Of a stretch of DNA of 64,000 nt, positions 27,184-41,918 are shown in pieces. Numbering within the stretch: position 1 is the first letter of the stretch; every line of letters starts with the position of its first letter. A program made the position numbers and the translations under genes. Location: positions 13,191,996 to 13,255,995 of the forward strand of contig OY855904.1 in NCBI GenBank assembly GCA_963693305.1, read 5' to 3'. This stretch comes from Meandrina meandrites (lineage: Eukaryota > Cnidaria > Anthozoa > Scleractinia > Meandrinidae). The notes under the pieces were generated by a model. The model was not told the origin of the DNA and did no database searches. It saw nothing but the letters and a program-made list of their open reading frames with translations.

Positions 27184-30100
27184 ATGAAACGACACGAGCA
27201 CAGTATTTTGCATCTGCTGTCGCTGGCGTTCATTCTACAGCTACTACTGCGAGTGGAGATGGTGTTTGGTAATAGCGCAATTCTAAACGTCATGAAAGCC
27301 GCTGAAGCTATAGAGGAAAAACACAGCTCAAACTGCGCTTCGACCCGACGTGTTAAACGTCATGATCACGCTCGCTTTCCACAATCGCCGCCAACTGGAT
27401 CTAAATTTGGAAAGGCAATGCGTTTCTTTGGTGGCGAAGTGGTCCGATTTACTGGAGCTATCACAATACCATCGCAGCAGTTCACTATAGACTTTTGGAT
27501 GAGGCCCGAAGGTGGCCAGGCATCGCCGGTTACTGTCATCGGACTTTTCGACGATTGTTCGCCTGACTCAAAAGACGGAGGTTGGGAAATAGGACTTCAG
27601 GAGGCAAGTGCCGAGCGAAGCTTGAGAGTTTTCTTTCGACTGCGAACGCAACGATCGCATCACGACACGAAACTATTTTCCCCGCGCAGCGTGGAACCAA
27701 ATGTATGGCTTCATGTTGCAGCTACGTTCAGCGGGAAGAAAATGAAATTATACATCAATCAAGCCAAAGTAGGGGTTTCTTCGGAACAAAAAGGGCACAT
27801 TTTCGCCGATGGCTTCGACGTGTGTGAGCATTTAGAGGCGGGGGGAGATCGATTGTCCGGAGTGTTTTATCGCGGCCTAATCGACGAGGTGCGAATGTGG
27901 TCAATTGCGAAATCACATCAAGACATCAGCGCTAATGTTTTCGCTCCGATCACGGGTGCTGAGCCTGATGAGCACCGTGAAATGTACGAAAGTTTCGCGG
28001 GAAGAGAAGAACTCAATCGCAATCCGAAGACCACATGGGTCGCTGTCACTACAAACAAACCGGAAATCACTAAGTCAACAATTCCAGGCGATGCACATGA
28101 TCTTTCGATCGTGAAGCCTCCCTGTGGTACTACAGTTTGTGACAATCCAGAGATCGTTCGAAGTTATGTGAAAAATACGCACTTGCGAGGCAAAAAGGTC
28201 GTGCAGTATCGTGTTGTCAACATATGGGATGACGATGGTACCAATCCTATGGTAACCAAAAAAGAGATGAAAATTCAACACGCTCAGCTCAACGAAGCAT
28301 TCAAACGGTACAACATTACATTTGAGCTGAAAGAGCTAAACATACGAAACACGTCCTTAAGACGACGCACCGTCACCTACATGTGCGAGGCGGGAAAAAT
28401 TGGCGACGGGAATTGCAATCAAGAGCATTGCAAACACGACATTACAGGAAACGATGGAGGGGACTGTGATAAATACCAAACCAGATGTGATCCGAAAAAG
28501 CGCGGGAATGGAGTGTGCGACCCAGAATGCAACAGGTACTACAACGCGTGGGATCACGGCGACTGCTGTAACGAGAGCGTCACCGATATATATCAAACCT
28601 GTTTTGATCCTAAATCGCCAAACAGAGCGTACATGAGCGACAGAGAATACAAGACTCTGGTGAATTTGGACAATCAAGATTTCTTGAACGTTTACTTGGC
28701 TCAGTGGAGTAATGATAACCTACAGGGCGTAGCCACATTTCCCTGGGAGAAAACCGTGCACAGCAACTATGGTGGAACGATTTTGGGTCTAAAGAATTTT
28801 GGACGGAAGCTGCACTCAAACGCCCTTGTTCACGAGTTTGGCCACGTGTTAGGCTTGTGGCACGTGCATCACGGCGTGTCGGAAATGGATTGTACAGATG
28901 ACTGTTTAGAGACCTTTCCGTCGCTCGAGTTGGGAGACCTGTGCTCTGATACAAATCCTACCCCAGCAAACAACCAGTGCAGTGATCCCGTTGTTACTAA
29001 GGCTGGCATGACTTGCGGAGTCAAGAAATTTACGAACACGCCTTTCAGGAACTACATGAGTTACGCTAACGATTCTTGCACTGACACGTTCACAGAACAA
29101 CAGGTAGCACGAATGCACTGTTACATTGATCTGATTTACCAGTCATGGCAGGGAGCAAAGACTCCACCATCCTTCATTCCGCTTCCGCCACGCGTGACTT
29201 CTAAAGCGGAGGATAGTGTCAAACTGGCTTGGATTCCACCCCTAGGTACTGGAGGAGGAAATGCTTTCAAAGGCTGCCATGAGTGTCGCGAAGACAGAGT
29301 GTTTCAGCAGTACGCTGTGACAGCGGAATCTCCCAATCCTGTCAAGCCCAACGGCTACTGGGCTCCTCACCAGGCCATCGGAGCACCTGACGCAGAGCCG
29401 TGTAACATGACACCCATCGGCTGGACTCCCTTCATGCCTTCCTCAATGGACCAATGCTCGGAATGTTACATTGAGTTTGGATTCAAGGAGGCTGTTATTC
29501 CAACTAGTTTGACCTTATGGGTGATATGGTCTTCCAAAGATGGAATCAGCGACATCCAGCTCATCTTCGCCGATGGGTCAGAGCAGTCGCTAGGCAACGC
29601 GACTGCTCAATGCGACGCCCCCCTAACCATAACTTTGAGAGTCACAAAGAAGGTTTCCAAAGTTCGAGTCCGCGTCAGGAACCCATCAACTGTTATTGAT
29701 GCTATCCAGTTGACTTCTTCTGTAAACCACCCAAAATGCCTCAAGTGTGAGCCTATGGAGTACCTTGTGACCAGAGAGCCACCGTTTCCAACTGGAAAAT
29801 CAGAGCGTGTAAGGACAACACGATTTGAAGACAGGTATGATTCTACCATTCGTATGTAATACTCTATCTTTGTGTAAGTGAAATATTTTGAAAGATGAAA
29901 TATTCATCATGTCATGAGCGTGGGACAAAGAAACAATCCTGTTACCAGTGCTTGCTGATTTGATCTCAGTGCTTGGTATGTCAACTTGCATACCCAGATT
30001 AAAGTTCTTTACATTTGGTCAGGGATGTGATTAATTCTTGTTGATTAAAGGGGCCGTTTGCCACAGATTTTAAGAGATTTTTGAACAGCCAGAATATATA

Positions 30101-33100
30101 TTTGTGTCGAAGGGGGCTAGGATGGAAATGGATTACAACTTGAAAAAGTTGAGGCTAAACTTTTCAAGTGTTTCAGAGCGTCTTCAAAATAAAATCGATA
30201 TTTATAGCCGTGGTTTGATTTCTCTTTGCAAATTAACGTTATATCTTTCTTTAGATGATCAGAGTTTATCTTTTTCATGGGTTAAGTTGCCTACCACTAA
30301 TTTCAGAATAGTTAAGACAAAAAATCCGCGAATTTCTCGCGACGTAGCTCCTTTAAGTGGCCCTGGATTTTCTTTGGTTTGTTTGGTCCAATACGAAACG
30401 CGACACTACAAGCCGTTTATCTCTTATTTTCGTCAGATCTTTCACCAAAGGAACATCAATAGGTGTATATACGTATTTTGTATTATTAAATCGAAGGAAA
30501 TCTCAAAATAATGTTTTACTAAGAAAGGCAAACGACAAAAAGTTAGTAATAAACTGGAAAGGAACGAGGATGGTTAAGGCTGGGGTAGATTAAGACGAAT
30601 TCGCTGCATTGTCACCAACTTTCTATTTCCAGGTACTTGGAGCCTGGAAAGCCATACACCTACACAGTCCAAGCTGTGACAAGTCTGGGACTCGAGGGCC
30701 CTCCATCACCGCCACTGCTCTACTCACCGGAGCAAGGTTTTTGTGGCGACGGTATTGTGGACCACAGTATTGGAGAAGAGTGCGATGATGGAAACGTGCG
30801 AGACGCCGACGGGTGTAACATGCAATGCAAGAAAGAAGACGTCTTTCACTGTGTAGGTGAGTGGAGTGATCAGCATATAATTTCTCTTTACAGTATAAAT
30901 CTTTTTTCAAGCAGTAAGGGGAAGAGAATAACAAAAATGATCTCATGCCTTGATGAAGCAACAAATTCTCACGACTTTCAAAAAAGAAACGTGGTGACGT
31001 ACTACAAGAATTTATGGTGAATAGCTCGAGTTTGAGTGGCAAAGAATTCCTGTCGTTTGTCGCGGAAACACATTTTTAAAAATAATCACACCATTACATG
31101 TTGCTGGGTTTTCGTGTATGTTTTTTTAACCGCTAAAAGATAAGCCCACACTAAAAATAAACAGCAGTGGATCCTAAAAGCCTCGAGTATTACCGGAAAT
31201 AGATTGGAGATATTCTGTACAAGATTTGGTTGGATTCAGCGGTATTACTGCCATATGTGAAGTTCTTTCGTCCTTCAATCCCACACGAATTATTTTGGGA
31301 TTGTGAACTTTGAACTACGCAGCATTCATTGCCTTTTAATAGCCCTAATTAAATGCCACCTAGTTCTATGAACTATCGTATTTGAATTGTGTGCCAGCGG
31401 GTTATGCGGCGAGAGACTATCAAAACATACGGAACATGTTGGAAGGGTGGATAAGCCCTTTTAGAATGCTTTGAATTGTCCGCATCATGTGTTTCTCCTT
31501 AATCACGCATTTCCGCCTTTGGAAAAACAACACTTCAATTAGATTTGTTTGTTGCTTGGCTTGCTCCGATTACTTGCTCCATTTACCAACCGACAACCGC
31601 AAGCAAGTGATGAGGACATCAGTTAATCTCGTGCCCGGAATAGAGATCTTTGTATTGTGACAGATGGCACGATTTTAGATCAGCGCAATTAGTACCGATG
31701 CATGAGTGTGGTGGATCTCGTTGCCTTATCTGTGAAGTTAATATTCGAATCAAGCATTCCCTATAAAATACGCATCGATGATGTTAAGCGATTGATTTTT
31801 TTTTACCCTATCTTCCACTAGACCTAAACTAGACCTAAAAAAAGCTAAAAAAAAAGCTATATAAGAAATCGAGAAATTATCCTAAAACTAGAATTCATAT
31901 ACAATTATTAAAAATATCTGCCCCTTTGGTGATTATTTTCTCCCTGCTGTAAAATTTATTTGTCATGGTTAAGTTGGCTGCCCGCGGAAAAATCCCGAAC
32001 CGTAAAAATGCAGTTGTACATATGTGTCGCATTAATGTAAAGGGTCTCTCGAATGGGTGCCAAAATCTTCCGTGTACAATGGAAAACACTCAAACTATGT
32101 AATTTGACGGTTATCTTGGTGGATTCTCAGAATTTCCGAAATTGGGTGACCTTTTAAACTGTCGTAGTGGTATTATGACCAGTTTAAAGCACTCGAAACT
32201 TTTGATAAAAACATAAATTTAAACTGGGCCAAAACGTGAGAACCATCGAACTGACCTTGATAGCAAACGAATAAATGAATGCTTGCCTTGTTCGTTTTTT
32301 TTTTCAATCACCTTAACTAGGATCTGTCTGCATATGCATTGTGAGTAGGAAGTTCTGCAGCTGTGTGTCGCCCACACGCTGCGTTTAATAAATTCTTCGA
32401 TAATCTTAGTATTCGAAAGCAGGCAGTTTTTTCGCCAGTTTTTGGCAAATGGAAGAAAATCGGCTGATTTTCCCCGCTACGACAATGGAGCAGACTTTTT
32501 GTAGCATTGGACAGTGGTGCAGCCTTGCTTGTCAACCTCGATCTACATGAACACGTATTTGCGACAAGTTTGTATCCGCCACGTGCGTCAGATTATACAC
32601 AACTTTTGGATGAGGTTTTTGTGACATTCCTGGACAAAAGATAAACAGTTCTAACTGTTTTATTGGCGACGAACGCTCTGCATTGAATTTCAAATAAAAC
32701 GAGTTATTCAGTATTCACTGGATATTTGACTAATAGCCATAAACGTTTAATATCGAAGAAGTTTAATACTGACTCGTTTTTGTTGTAACCTGTTCCAGGC
32801 GTTCGGTTAGTCGAGGAGTAGCGCGGAAAACGAGATGAGCGCGACGAACGACGAGTGGAAAAAATGGCGAGAGATTTGGGGCGACTATAACCCTCGTCTT
32901 TCGTCCCCTCGCTGCTCCCCAACTAACCAAACGCCTGCAGCAAGCTATTTTGGTGTAAATCGAAAGACGTTTACATGCGTTTAGCTGAATTCTAATACCC
33001 TTATTCCTGATAAGTGGCTTGTGCTCGGTCACTACAATCATTGCTGTCCGCAGTTTATCAGTTCATGAGAAATTATAGTGAAGCTAGCTATCCTCAACAA

Positions 33101-36100
33101 CTTTCTCAAATTCCGCGTATTTTTCGCTCATCAAAGCTTCGAGACAAGTTAAATCGTGCGCCGCTTCGGGTAAAGCATTTAATTGGCTAGGAAATCGAGT
33201 GATGATCAAAAATTTCTAACGCCCGGGATAACATGAAGTTTCAAAAAGAGAGATCAGACTCTTAAAGGTTAAACGGATACAAAGAAAACATCCTTGATGC
33301 TAAAGAAAGATTTTTTTTAGTCGTTAACTGATTATATTAAACGTGTTTATGTTTATTGCATCCAAAAATCGGATACGAAGATCTGCTGGTAATCAAAAGC
33401 TAAGCTGTTTAGTAAAAGGCTTATCCCATGAACCGCAAGTGAGTTTTGTTTATCCAGGTTTATTTTTCGGTTTAAGCTCTAAGACAACATTAAAACCGAC
33501 TCTGCCGGGATGTCGCGGCGGGGTTTAGCTGACTTTTGGGGAAATGTTATGTTGGCCCACATGAACGCAGCCGGCCGGAACACGTTCTCCAGGAAATAGT
33601 TCACATTTAACGCGACTCTGCACAGTCCGTTATGTATTTATCTCTTCAAAGCAAGTATTAAGTTCATCGTTTACGTTGGCTAAAAAGAAATCACATTACA
33701 TGACTGAATACTTGATAAAATGTCTTGAATGATGATAGCCGATCAAATGTTATGACTCGTTTTAAACTTTACTAACCAGTGAGACAGCAATTCCAACGAT
33801 TATGTTTTGTTATGTCTGGATCATCTTTGGCGCCAATCTCCTTGGCTGAAGATTAATTCTCAACATTTTTTAAACGAAATGACCATATCAGAGGGATCAC
33901 GATACCGATGCGATTAACTTTGTCCACTTAGTTTACAATAAACAATAAGAATTTATTTTCTTTTGAACTTCCAAATATTTTAGGGATGTCTTCATCTACG
34001 ATGCCCCTTTGTATCATTCCATAGAAAATGCAGCCAATCAGAATACAGGAACCCGTTGTATATTCGACGGTATCAGTTTACCCAACCTTCCCATCGTGCG
34101 CTGCGGTTTCATTCCCGATCGATGAAATTTCGTAAGCGTATTTTCTATAGCATGGTATAAAATAGTTAATTAAAAGGCGAAGAAAAGGCGAAGAAAATAC
34201 AAGTGACTCTTGGAATATTCCATAGTATATCACTCGAAAGCGTTGCACAACTAGCATTTAGTTTTCTTTGCATATTGTAAATAAGGATGTCGTGTGATAC
34301 TCCCCGAACATGGTATTCAGTAGGAGGCTGGTAAACCTGTGTCTGTTTCTTGCCCAACTTTACCCATGTTTCGGGAAATTAATGTCTTGGCGGCGGGCAT
34401 CATCCCAATATATCATGCTTGCGATGCGGCAATTTTTTTTCCTTGATTAAGATCACATTGTGACACAAAACGACGCAAGTTTCACACCCAACGCAAGTAG
34501 ACACAAATGGCAGTAGCATTTATAAGCCAGTCTGTAGCAAAGAAATGGTATTTTTTACGGCAACGTCCATGATGTTGCAAGTATTTCAAAATATGCGACT
34601 TTATTTGGCCAGGGCTAAAAGGGCAGTTGATTGATTAAGAGGTTTTTCGATTTTCTTCCAGGACACCCAAGTTTGTGCTACCGTCACGAGGGAGATGGAA
34701 AATGCGAAGATTTTGAGAAGAAAACCAACATCAAAGACTGTGGCTTTTACACGCCAGAAGGTTTTGAAGATCAGTGGGCTGTGAACGTGACAGTAAACTC
34801 TGACTACCGTGACAAGAGGTGCCCTGAAAGCGTAATCCTTGGACCGCCACCACTTGACCTGGTAGGTTTTCTTATGATTGTTATAGATGAAGTAATCACA
34901 GCCAATCGCTTTGTCGCAATGAGTGTAATAGAACAATCAGAATGCGAAGCTAAAATGTGACCGATGCCAAGGGCGGGAAAATTTGTTACCGCCGGCAAGC
35001 ACGGAAAAACGTAACCGATTGCAAACGCGGGAAAACTTGTAACCGGGTTCAAGCCAGAACAAAAAGTCGCAATTAGATTAGTCTAGCATCTGATTGGTCG
35101 AAATATACTACATCTTTGTTCTGATTAGTTAATGCAGCACGCTGTTCACGTTTATAGATCTAAGCGCGCAAAACCAATCAAGACGCGTTAATTGTAAAAT
35201 GACGCTCTATACCTTTAAATTGGTAGAAATTTACCTAGCAATCCTTTGCTGCCGTGAATTCTTACATTGTTTGTTACATTTTTTTTGCACAGGTTTGCCT
35301 GTCCTCTTTTGATGAGAATTATAGATACGCGTGGGGTCCCTGTAAACACTCCTACACAGACCGCAATTACTGGATAGAGGTCACATTCAATCGCTCTGTC
35401 GTACCTGCGGCAGTGGTTCTTTATATCGGCTCTGATGGCAAAAGAGAATACAGTCCTGTTGACAAGACCGTCAATGTCGAGCTTATTGACAAAGCCGGCC
35501 GTGTCATCCCCGCCGGAAACAAAGAAACTAAGCTTACATGTAAGGCTAACCCAACTGTCATCCCAGTTCTCCACGATATGACTGAGCCATTCTTTTACGT
35601 GCGTAAAGTTCGCGTCAGCTTCAAGTCTTATCTGATCAGCATAGCGGGCGTGGCACTGCGCTCCAGAGCGCACTTTGACGTGGTGGAAATGTCCAAGTGT
35701 AAACCGGACGAGGTGTTTAGTCCTCGAACTCAGCACTGCCACAAATACACGTGTGAGCGGCCATCTTGTCAGGAGCCCATAGTCAAACATAGTGTGGTCA
35801 AATGCGAGGGGACTGAGGAGGGACAGACCTGTACTGTGACTTGTAAACCAGGCTACCGACCACTCAAGCCGTTCAAGATCATTTGTTTGAATAAGGAATG
35901 GGAGGGGATCAATAGAGCCTGTGTGCCTGTCAGTTGTGGTGTCCCGAGAATTCCTAATGGAAAAGCCGGTGAGCGCATTTTTTAAGACGTTATGCTGTAG
36001 GCCCGCAATGTGTGCAAAGTACTATAACTCAATAACTCTCTGCTCGTGCTCATTCTCTGAACACATTACATGCCTATAATGTTAGAAAGATAGGCCTGCA

Positions 36101-39100
36101 ATGCGTTCATAGGCTACAACTGCATAGCTGTCCGCACACATTGTACCCTCTCCAGGCATTGTGTGTCTGTATTCAAGGTGATAATGAATAAACTAGGTAA
36201 TAAGCCTTGTGCTCTTAGGATTAGCACTATCCACTATTTTCCCAAGGAGAAATTCTCTGAGATCATGGTATCCTTTATCCTAATGAATTGCATGCTTGAA
36301 TTTTTGTAGAAAGCGGGAATATCATTACGGCTGTGGGTTGAATTGCCAATTTAGCATTTATGTTATCTCTCTTTTCGGTACGATTGAATTAAGTAATTCT
36401 GTTTATATATGGTGGTATAGAAACTTCTGTTCGTCATGTTTAGCCTCGCTCTTTTACTCTGAAGGGTCCTTCTCCCGCATGTACTGAGGAGTCCAATTAA
36501 AACAGGTTAAGTTTGCCTTGCGTCTTTTGTTTTACTTACACGCCCATTTGTTTCCAGATTGTCCACATGGTCTTACGTTCGGTAAAAAGTGCTCTCTGAA
36601 GTGCTCTCCGGGAGCCAAAATGAGTGTCGGTGAAGGCAGTGTGACGTGCGAAGAAGACGGCAAATGGTCTGCACAGAACGCCTTCTGCGTTATGACTTGT
36701 TCAGATCCCAAGATACCAGAACACAGCGTACCTCTCGTCGAGAGCAACTGTATCGGTAGCAAAAGGACATTTTTACCAGGTGCGTCCTGTAAGTTCCGAT
36801 GCGAACTTGGCTACAGAGTGAAAGATAGAGACGACCCTGGTCGAAGGATCCTAAAGAAGCGTTGCACTAAAAGTGGTCGTTGGACTCAGCCTACATGCGA
36901 GCCAATCATCTGCCCGGCACTGACTGCCAACTTGCTCATGTGGTACAACTGCTCTGATGCTAACGCCATGGGAAGTGTTTGTACGAATGACTGTCCAGGA
37001 GAGGAGGTGTGGGATAAGTTTCTTGTTTTGAGCTATAGACAGCTGTTGTTTTTTTTCTGGATTTGCTTGTTTTCCTGTTGGCTAAAAAAATCTCGTGCAG
37101 TAGCAAGAGAAGAGACCATTTCAACCTATCAGGCGCTAATCATAACAAACCAAACCAATATTGGGTTACAACGTTTTTCCCGCTCAAAAAGGAACGTGCC
37201 TTTATAAATAATGAAAGCGAGGATGTTCGTCGAATTAGCCAATCATGTGTAAAACCAAAACTTAACTGACACATGGATAACGCTATTTTCCCGCTCTCTT
37301 TGCAGCAAATTACCCAACCGACAGTGACCTAAACTAGGTTTCCCGCCTTTTTAAAGGCAAAACTGTACACCAATTAAGACAGTTTCCGCTGATCAATCGA
37401 GCAATAAAGGCAAAAATAAAGATACCAAAAAGAACTCGTAACATGGTAGCAGTTTGAATACAGTTTTAAAGAAGAACTTATCGAAACTTTAGCCCTCAAG
37501 CTGACCCCGCGAGAGAATAACCGGCACGCGATGCATGCAGAAGCGATGACGTTTCACAAGGGGTCTTTAATAATTTTCAGGACATTTGTCAAAAAAAGTA
37601 GGGTAAATAAAAGTAGCTGACAACTTCTGTGCTGAATGATTGTTCAACAAAAATTGCGTTATCTTGGCGTGACATACGATATACGATACACGATATACGA
37701 TGCAAGGTCAAACGCTGTCTAAAATTTTTTACACCTTTTGTTTTAAAGAATGGAAAGATTTCTGTTTACTAAATCTTATAGAACGCATCAATTATAATTT
37801 GTTTCTTTCGTTTATGCTTTAAATTAGTCCTTTCTAACGGCCCAGGAGTATTTTGCTTTGAGTTCTATGCGACGATTTCTTGTTGAGTTGACTTGATTTC
37901 TTTTCCCAGTATTCGGTTCTACAGATCGGTCGATCGCAACAGACAACAGATAACAACAGATCCTGTCCACTCGCACGGCGAGATTAATCGATCACGTCAT
38001 CGTCATCGCTTAAAAAAAGGTTTAAGATAGCTCACCTTTTCAACAGACGTTTCAAACTGCTAATAATCGGTTGAATTGCTTCTTCTGCAGTCTCGACAGA
38101 CATCACTTCTTAACTTAATGCCAAATTTATTTGATAACTGATTAAGTGCAACACTCACTCCAGACTCGAAATCTCAATTTAACAGCTAAAAATGAAATAC
38201 GGTTTGCCGATCGGTGATGATACAAGCTGTAAAAAAATATCTTCCTTTGCCAAAAAACAAGATGGCGGATCTCAAAAAGAGTACAAACAATGCACCTAGT
38301 TCCCATTGCTCTTCGGTTCAATTCAGGGAGTAATTCTCACACCAAAAATTCCAAAAATTCAATCGTTTTCCCGCTTTCTAACATTAACCGATGACGTCAT
38401 AAAATGACGTCATCGCTTAAAAATGGATTCGAAGTTATCCATATTTTGCCGGATTAAACGGACGTTTCGGGTCAGTTCAAAACAAAAAAAAAGCATTTTA
38501 TGCATTTTTACAAGGTTTGACATTATTAAGTTTCTAGAGAATGATTTATAATGTAACCGCGGGGTCATTTATATAAATGAATTACAGTGAGATATTTCAA
38601 ACAGTATACAAAAAGTTACCATTGTTTGAGTAGATTTTTGGTAAATAATTTTTGCACTGATACTGCTCGAACTTTCAGCGGAAATCGTCTTAAATGCTTA
38701 TTGTTCCAGCAATTGTGTGATGACAAAGAGAGCAACTCTTTTCCTTTATAAAAGAGTAGATGTCTGTCAGCTTAAGTTATAACCGACGTTTTATCCCAGT
38801 GTTCTGTTTCGCATCATAGATCCACCAAGTCAAATGTGAAGAGAATGGTAAATGGACTGAGCCATTGAAACGTTGTACATCTATTATGGCTGGTCGCTGT
38901 TCCAAACCCGAAGAATCACCTGGTGTCATTTTGGTCTGCGAGGATTACTTCCCAGGAGGAATATGCAAAGCCAAATGCAAAAGTCCTGCACATGATGTTG
39001 TGGAACTTGTGAGTGTGTTTAAGACCATGTAGTTTCGTTTGGTTTATAGTTACTATCATCCTTGTTTAAATTAACCGGTTTTAGGATAACACTAAATAAC

Positions 39101-39795
39101 AATTTGGAATTTGGTAAAAAAATGTAAAGCTCTTCCAAAATGTATTTTTTTAATGTTACCAAAAAATACAAAGTTACTTTAAGTTACATTCAAATCGTTT
39201 TAGAACAACTCTTCATATGCTTACATCGCAGGAAATATCGAAGTTTGGCATTAACTCCTGCTGTTAACTTCATTTCACTTCACCTTGTTTTGTTTCAATA
39301 GCCGCGTCTGGATAAGATGCCAAGTGTAAATAGGTTCACTTTACCTTCCTGCAGGATATCGTCAATATCCCGTCAAGTAACCACTTTTTCTGATTGGTCA
39401 CTTTACAGGGCAACGAAGACAAGTGGCGCGTGACCATCACGTGCACTCAGAAACTTGACTGGTACCCAGCTCCCGCCAATTTGCAATGCATTCCCAGTTG
39501 CAGGAAGGCGGACATCGCAGATGAGTGGTGCGATCCGGACAACAACAATAAGCACTGTCGGTGGGATGGCGGAGACTGCTGTCCCTCTACCACTAAGAAC
39601 AGGATCGTTCGTCCTATGCCAAGCTCTTGTAAATCAAAGTGTGCGTGTAAAGATCCCGATGCAAAAGAAAATGAAACTCCCGACAAGACAGGCCTTGACC
39701 ATAGTGGCATCGATGACGAAGATGAGGAAGACGATGACGACAAGCAAGGAAGCGGGTCAGACGAAGACGGACAGTACAGGACGTCTACACGATGA
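27184..39795 (+). CDS. Pappalysin-like metalloprotease (PAPP-A family), 7 exons
   Basis: Secreted metzincin; in vertebrates the family cleaves IGF-binding proteins. I read exons 27184-29834, 30633-30856, 34662-34861, 35293-35968, 36558-37006, 38820-39008 and 39409-39795, with GT/AG borders and matching phases: 1591 residues, near the family length. The ATG at 27184 gives a signal peptide (LLSLAFILQLLL). Exon 1 holds a laminin-G-like domain, two Lin12/Notch repeats (about 400-465), zinc site HEFGHVLGLWH (550-560) and Met-turn YMSYAND (about 625). Exon 2 has the CGDGIVD repeat (GEECDDGN). Exons 4-6 are Cys-rich CCP (sushi) modules. The last exon has the third Lin12/Notch repeat (DEWCDPDNN...GGDCC) and an acidic tail. 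Substrate in this animal is unknown. Confidence 0.93.
34955..35045 (+). repeat. Degenerate ~28-bp tandem repeat in an intron
   Basis: About three diverged copies of a unit with GTxACCG, a CAAGxxCGGGAAAA centre and a TTGT end, in the third pappalysin intron. Similar CGGGAAAA pieces recur elsewhere in the window. No function is apparent. Confidence 0.4.
38389..38415. promoter_or_regulatory. 27-bp palindrome with two TGACGTCA sites
   Basis: CGATGACGTCAT, three A, then the exact complement. Each arm holds TGACGTCA, the classic CREB/ATF site. It lies in the fifth pappalysin intron. A pair of such sites with symmetrical flanks may be regulatory or merely a small fold-back remnant. Confidence 0.35.
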
Positions 39796-39836
39796 TATCA
39801 CCTTCTTTGTGATCGGTTTTTTTTATTTCACATACA

Positions 39837-39870
39837 ATAAAAAATAATAATAAATAAATTAATAAAACTA
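39837..39870 (+). terminator. Polyadenylation signals of the pappalysin gene
   Basis: Several overlapping AATAAA-type hexamers follow the stop at 39795 by about 40 bases. They are the likely 3' end signal and imply a short 3' UTR. Confidence 0.6.
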
Positions 39871-40823
39871 AGGAGCCCCAGTTAAAAGGCGAAAATTACG
39901 ACCACTCAAGGCAGCTGTAAAATGAGGTACTTAATAGTTTAGCAATGTAGGGGACCTTTTACGAAAAAGGAATACAAAATGAAAAAAGACTCGAGAACTT
40001 GACGTTCTGGCAGGGTAAGGCTTAGGGGATTCTCAAGCAATTTAGCAATTTTGATCTACGATATTCTGATTGTTTTTTACTCGTTGACAAAAAGATAAGG
40101 CCTTTAATGTTTTGAGCTGGGGTTAGAAAATTAAAAAGATGCAAACAGCGAGGGTTGGGGGGAGGGGTTGATTGAATTTTTTACAACGCGGGCTTTTAAA
40201 TATATTTTTTTAAAAATGACATGGCGGTTTCTTATGACTCTGGTGTAGCTATAACCAAAGAAACACATCGGGCCAACCATAGAAAGCTAAAATAACAACT
40301 GGTGCAAAGCGCGGGAAAACGCTCATTCGTGATTGGTCGAAAATTAAACCAGCAAGTGTTCTTTGACTGTCTTGACTGGTTATACAATGTCACACGAGTT
40401 TGTTTTGACCAAGTACGCTAGACAGTCATTTTGAAATCGCTTTAGTTTATATTTAACAACAAACGGGTTTGCTTTTTAATTATAATGTATCAGTCGACTA
40501 AAGTGCATATTGCATAGGACAACAAAAACTATTTCAGTAGTTAACTATATATTTAGGTTGAGAAACTAAAGCTGCTTGCATCCTTTGTTGGTGTTATTTG
40601 TAGATGAAGCGTCCTACTGTTCTGGGGATTTTGATGTTGTTTTCTTTCTTAACAAGAAGTTTTGATCGTTTGTGATAATCGTATTTTGGTCTTTTTAAAG
40701 TCTTCTTTTTCCGAGGGAGAAATTTATGAACGTTATGCTTTTCGAATTGGTCTCTTCCTTCATCCAGGATTATTCAAACAACGAGAAATCATGCATCATT
40801 CTAGCTTTCATAAAGAACATTCT

Positions 40824-40955
40824 TTACCTGTCACGCTGACTCTGTTTGATCATTCGTTACCTGTCACGCTGACTCTGTTTGATCATTCGTTACCTGTCAC
40901 GCTGACTCTGTTTGATCATTCGTTACCTGTCACGCTGACTCTGTTTGATCATTCG
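40824..40955 (+). repeat. 33-bp minisatellite, four copies
   Basis: Four head-to-tail copies of a 33-bp unit starting TTACCTGTCACGCTGACTC at 40824, 40857, 40890 and 40923, practically identical, with a diverged fifth start at 40956. A related, decayed piece lies near 41175. The unit is a multiple of three and so leaves a frame open; it is not a gene. Confidence 0.95.
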
Positions 40956-41918
40956 TTACCTGTCGCGCCAGCTGTAATTACTTGTCACGGTAGTATCTAC
41001 CCACCATATCCAACCAGTTACAATTTATTTTATTTTTTTTTTACTTTGATATCAAGGTATTTTCAAACTAAGAAAAAGGTCTTGTCAGTTCCTTTAATGT
41101 TTTTCTGACCTATACAAACTGTAAAAACCAACTATACGCCATTGCGTGAATACTGTATTTAATTTTTAGACTCTGTTTACCTGACACGCTGGTTTTATCC
41201 ACCGTATGATCGTTCATTACGTCACTTGTCGTGTTATCCTTAATTGAATGATTTTCATTTTGATAGCTAAGTGCCAAGTAAAGTTTGAATCTGAAAAGAA
41301 CATAATTCTAGAATATTACTTGGAAAAATAATATGGTACAGTTCTTTTGTCTTAAATGTAAACTAAACGTTTCGCTGTTTGAACGTCGCGATAAGATAAC
41401 CTATTTATTCTACCTCATACTTTTTTATTGTATATCTATGATATTTTTTGAAATAAATCAATACATGCATCTGTTTATGTAAAAGTGGTTTTGGAAAAGA
41501 GTGGGTGCGGAATAATCAAATAACTCGAGTTCCGTTGAAGGATTTTAAATATCAATAAAAATGGCCAGAAGTAAATAAGTATTATGTATTTTAAGTCCTG
41601 ATGATTTTACCTTGTTGAAATAAAGTTACATCAAGTAAATTACAATAGAGTCGTTTAGCCATGTTTCTGAAAGCTACAAGGCATATGCAATATTTTCGGA
41701 CATCCATACCAGTCAAAACTTAAATTTCCAGGATCGCTCGTTTCTCGATCTCTGGTCGAGGAGAACGAAGACTTTGCGTATCAGATTCCATTGAAGCGTC
41801 TTTGGGTAAAGTAATGCAATGACTGAAAACTTAAACTCTGCAAATTTTTTCCCGCAAACTGGCTTTATGGTCTTTACGGAAGAAGGCACTTGATGGCAAG
41901 GAGTGATCGCGCGCTTTC

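Noticed and set aside
40824..40955. CRISPR-like array
   Set aside because: The units are contiguous with no spacers, and the DNA is eukaryotic.
40662..41108. 148-codon frame with an 11-residue repeat
   Set aside because: The 33-bp minisatellite keeps the frame open; no flanking coding signal.
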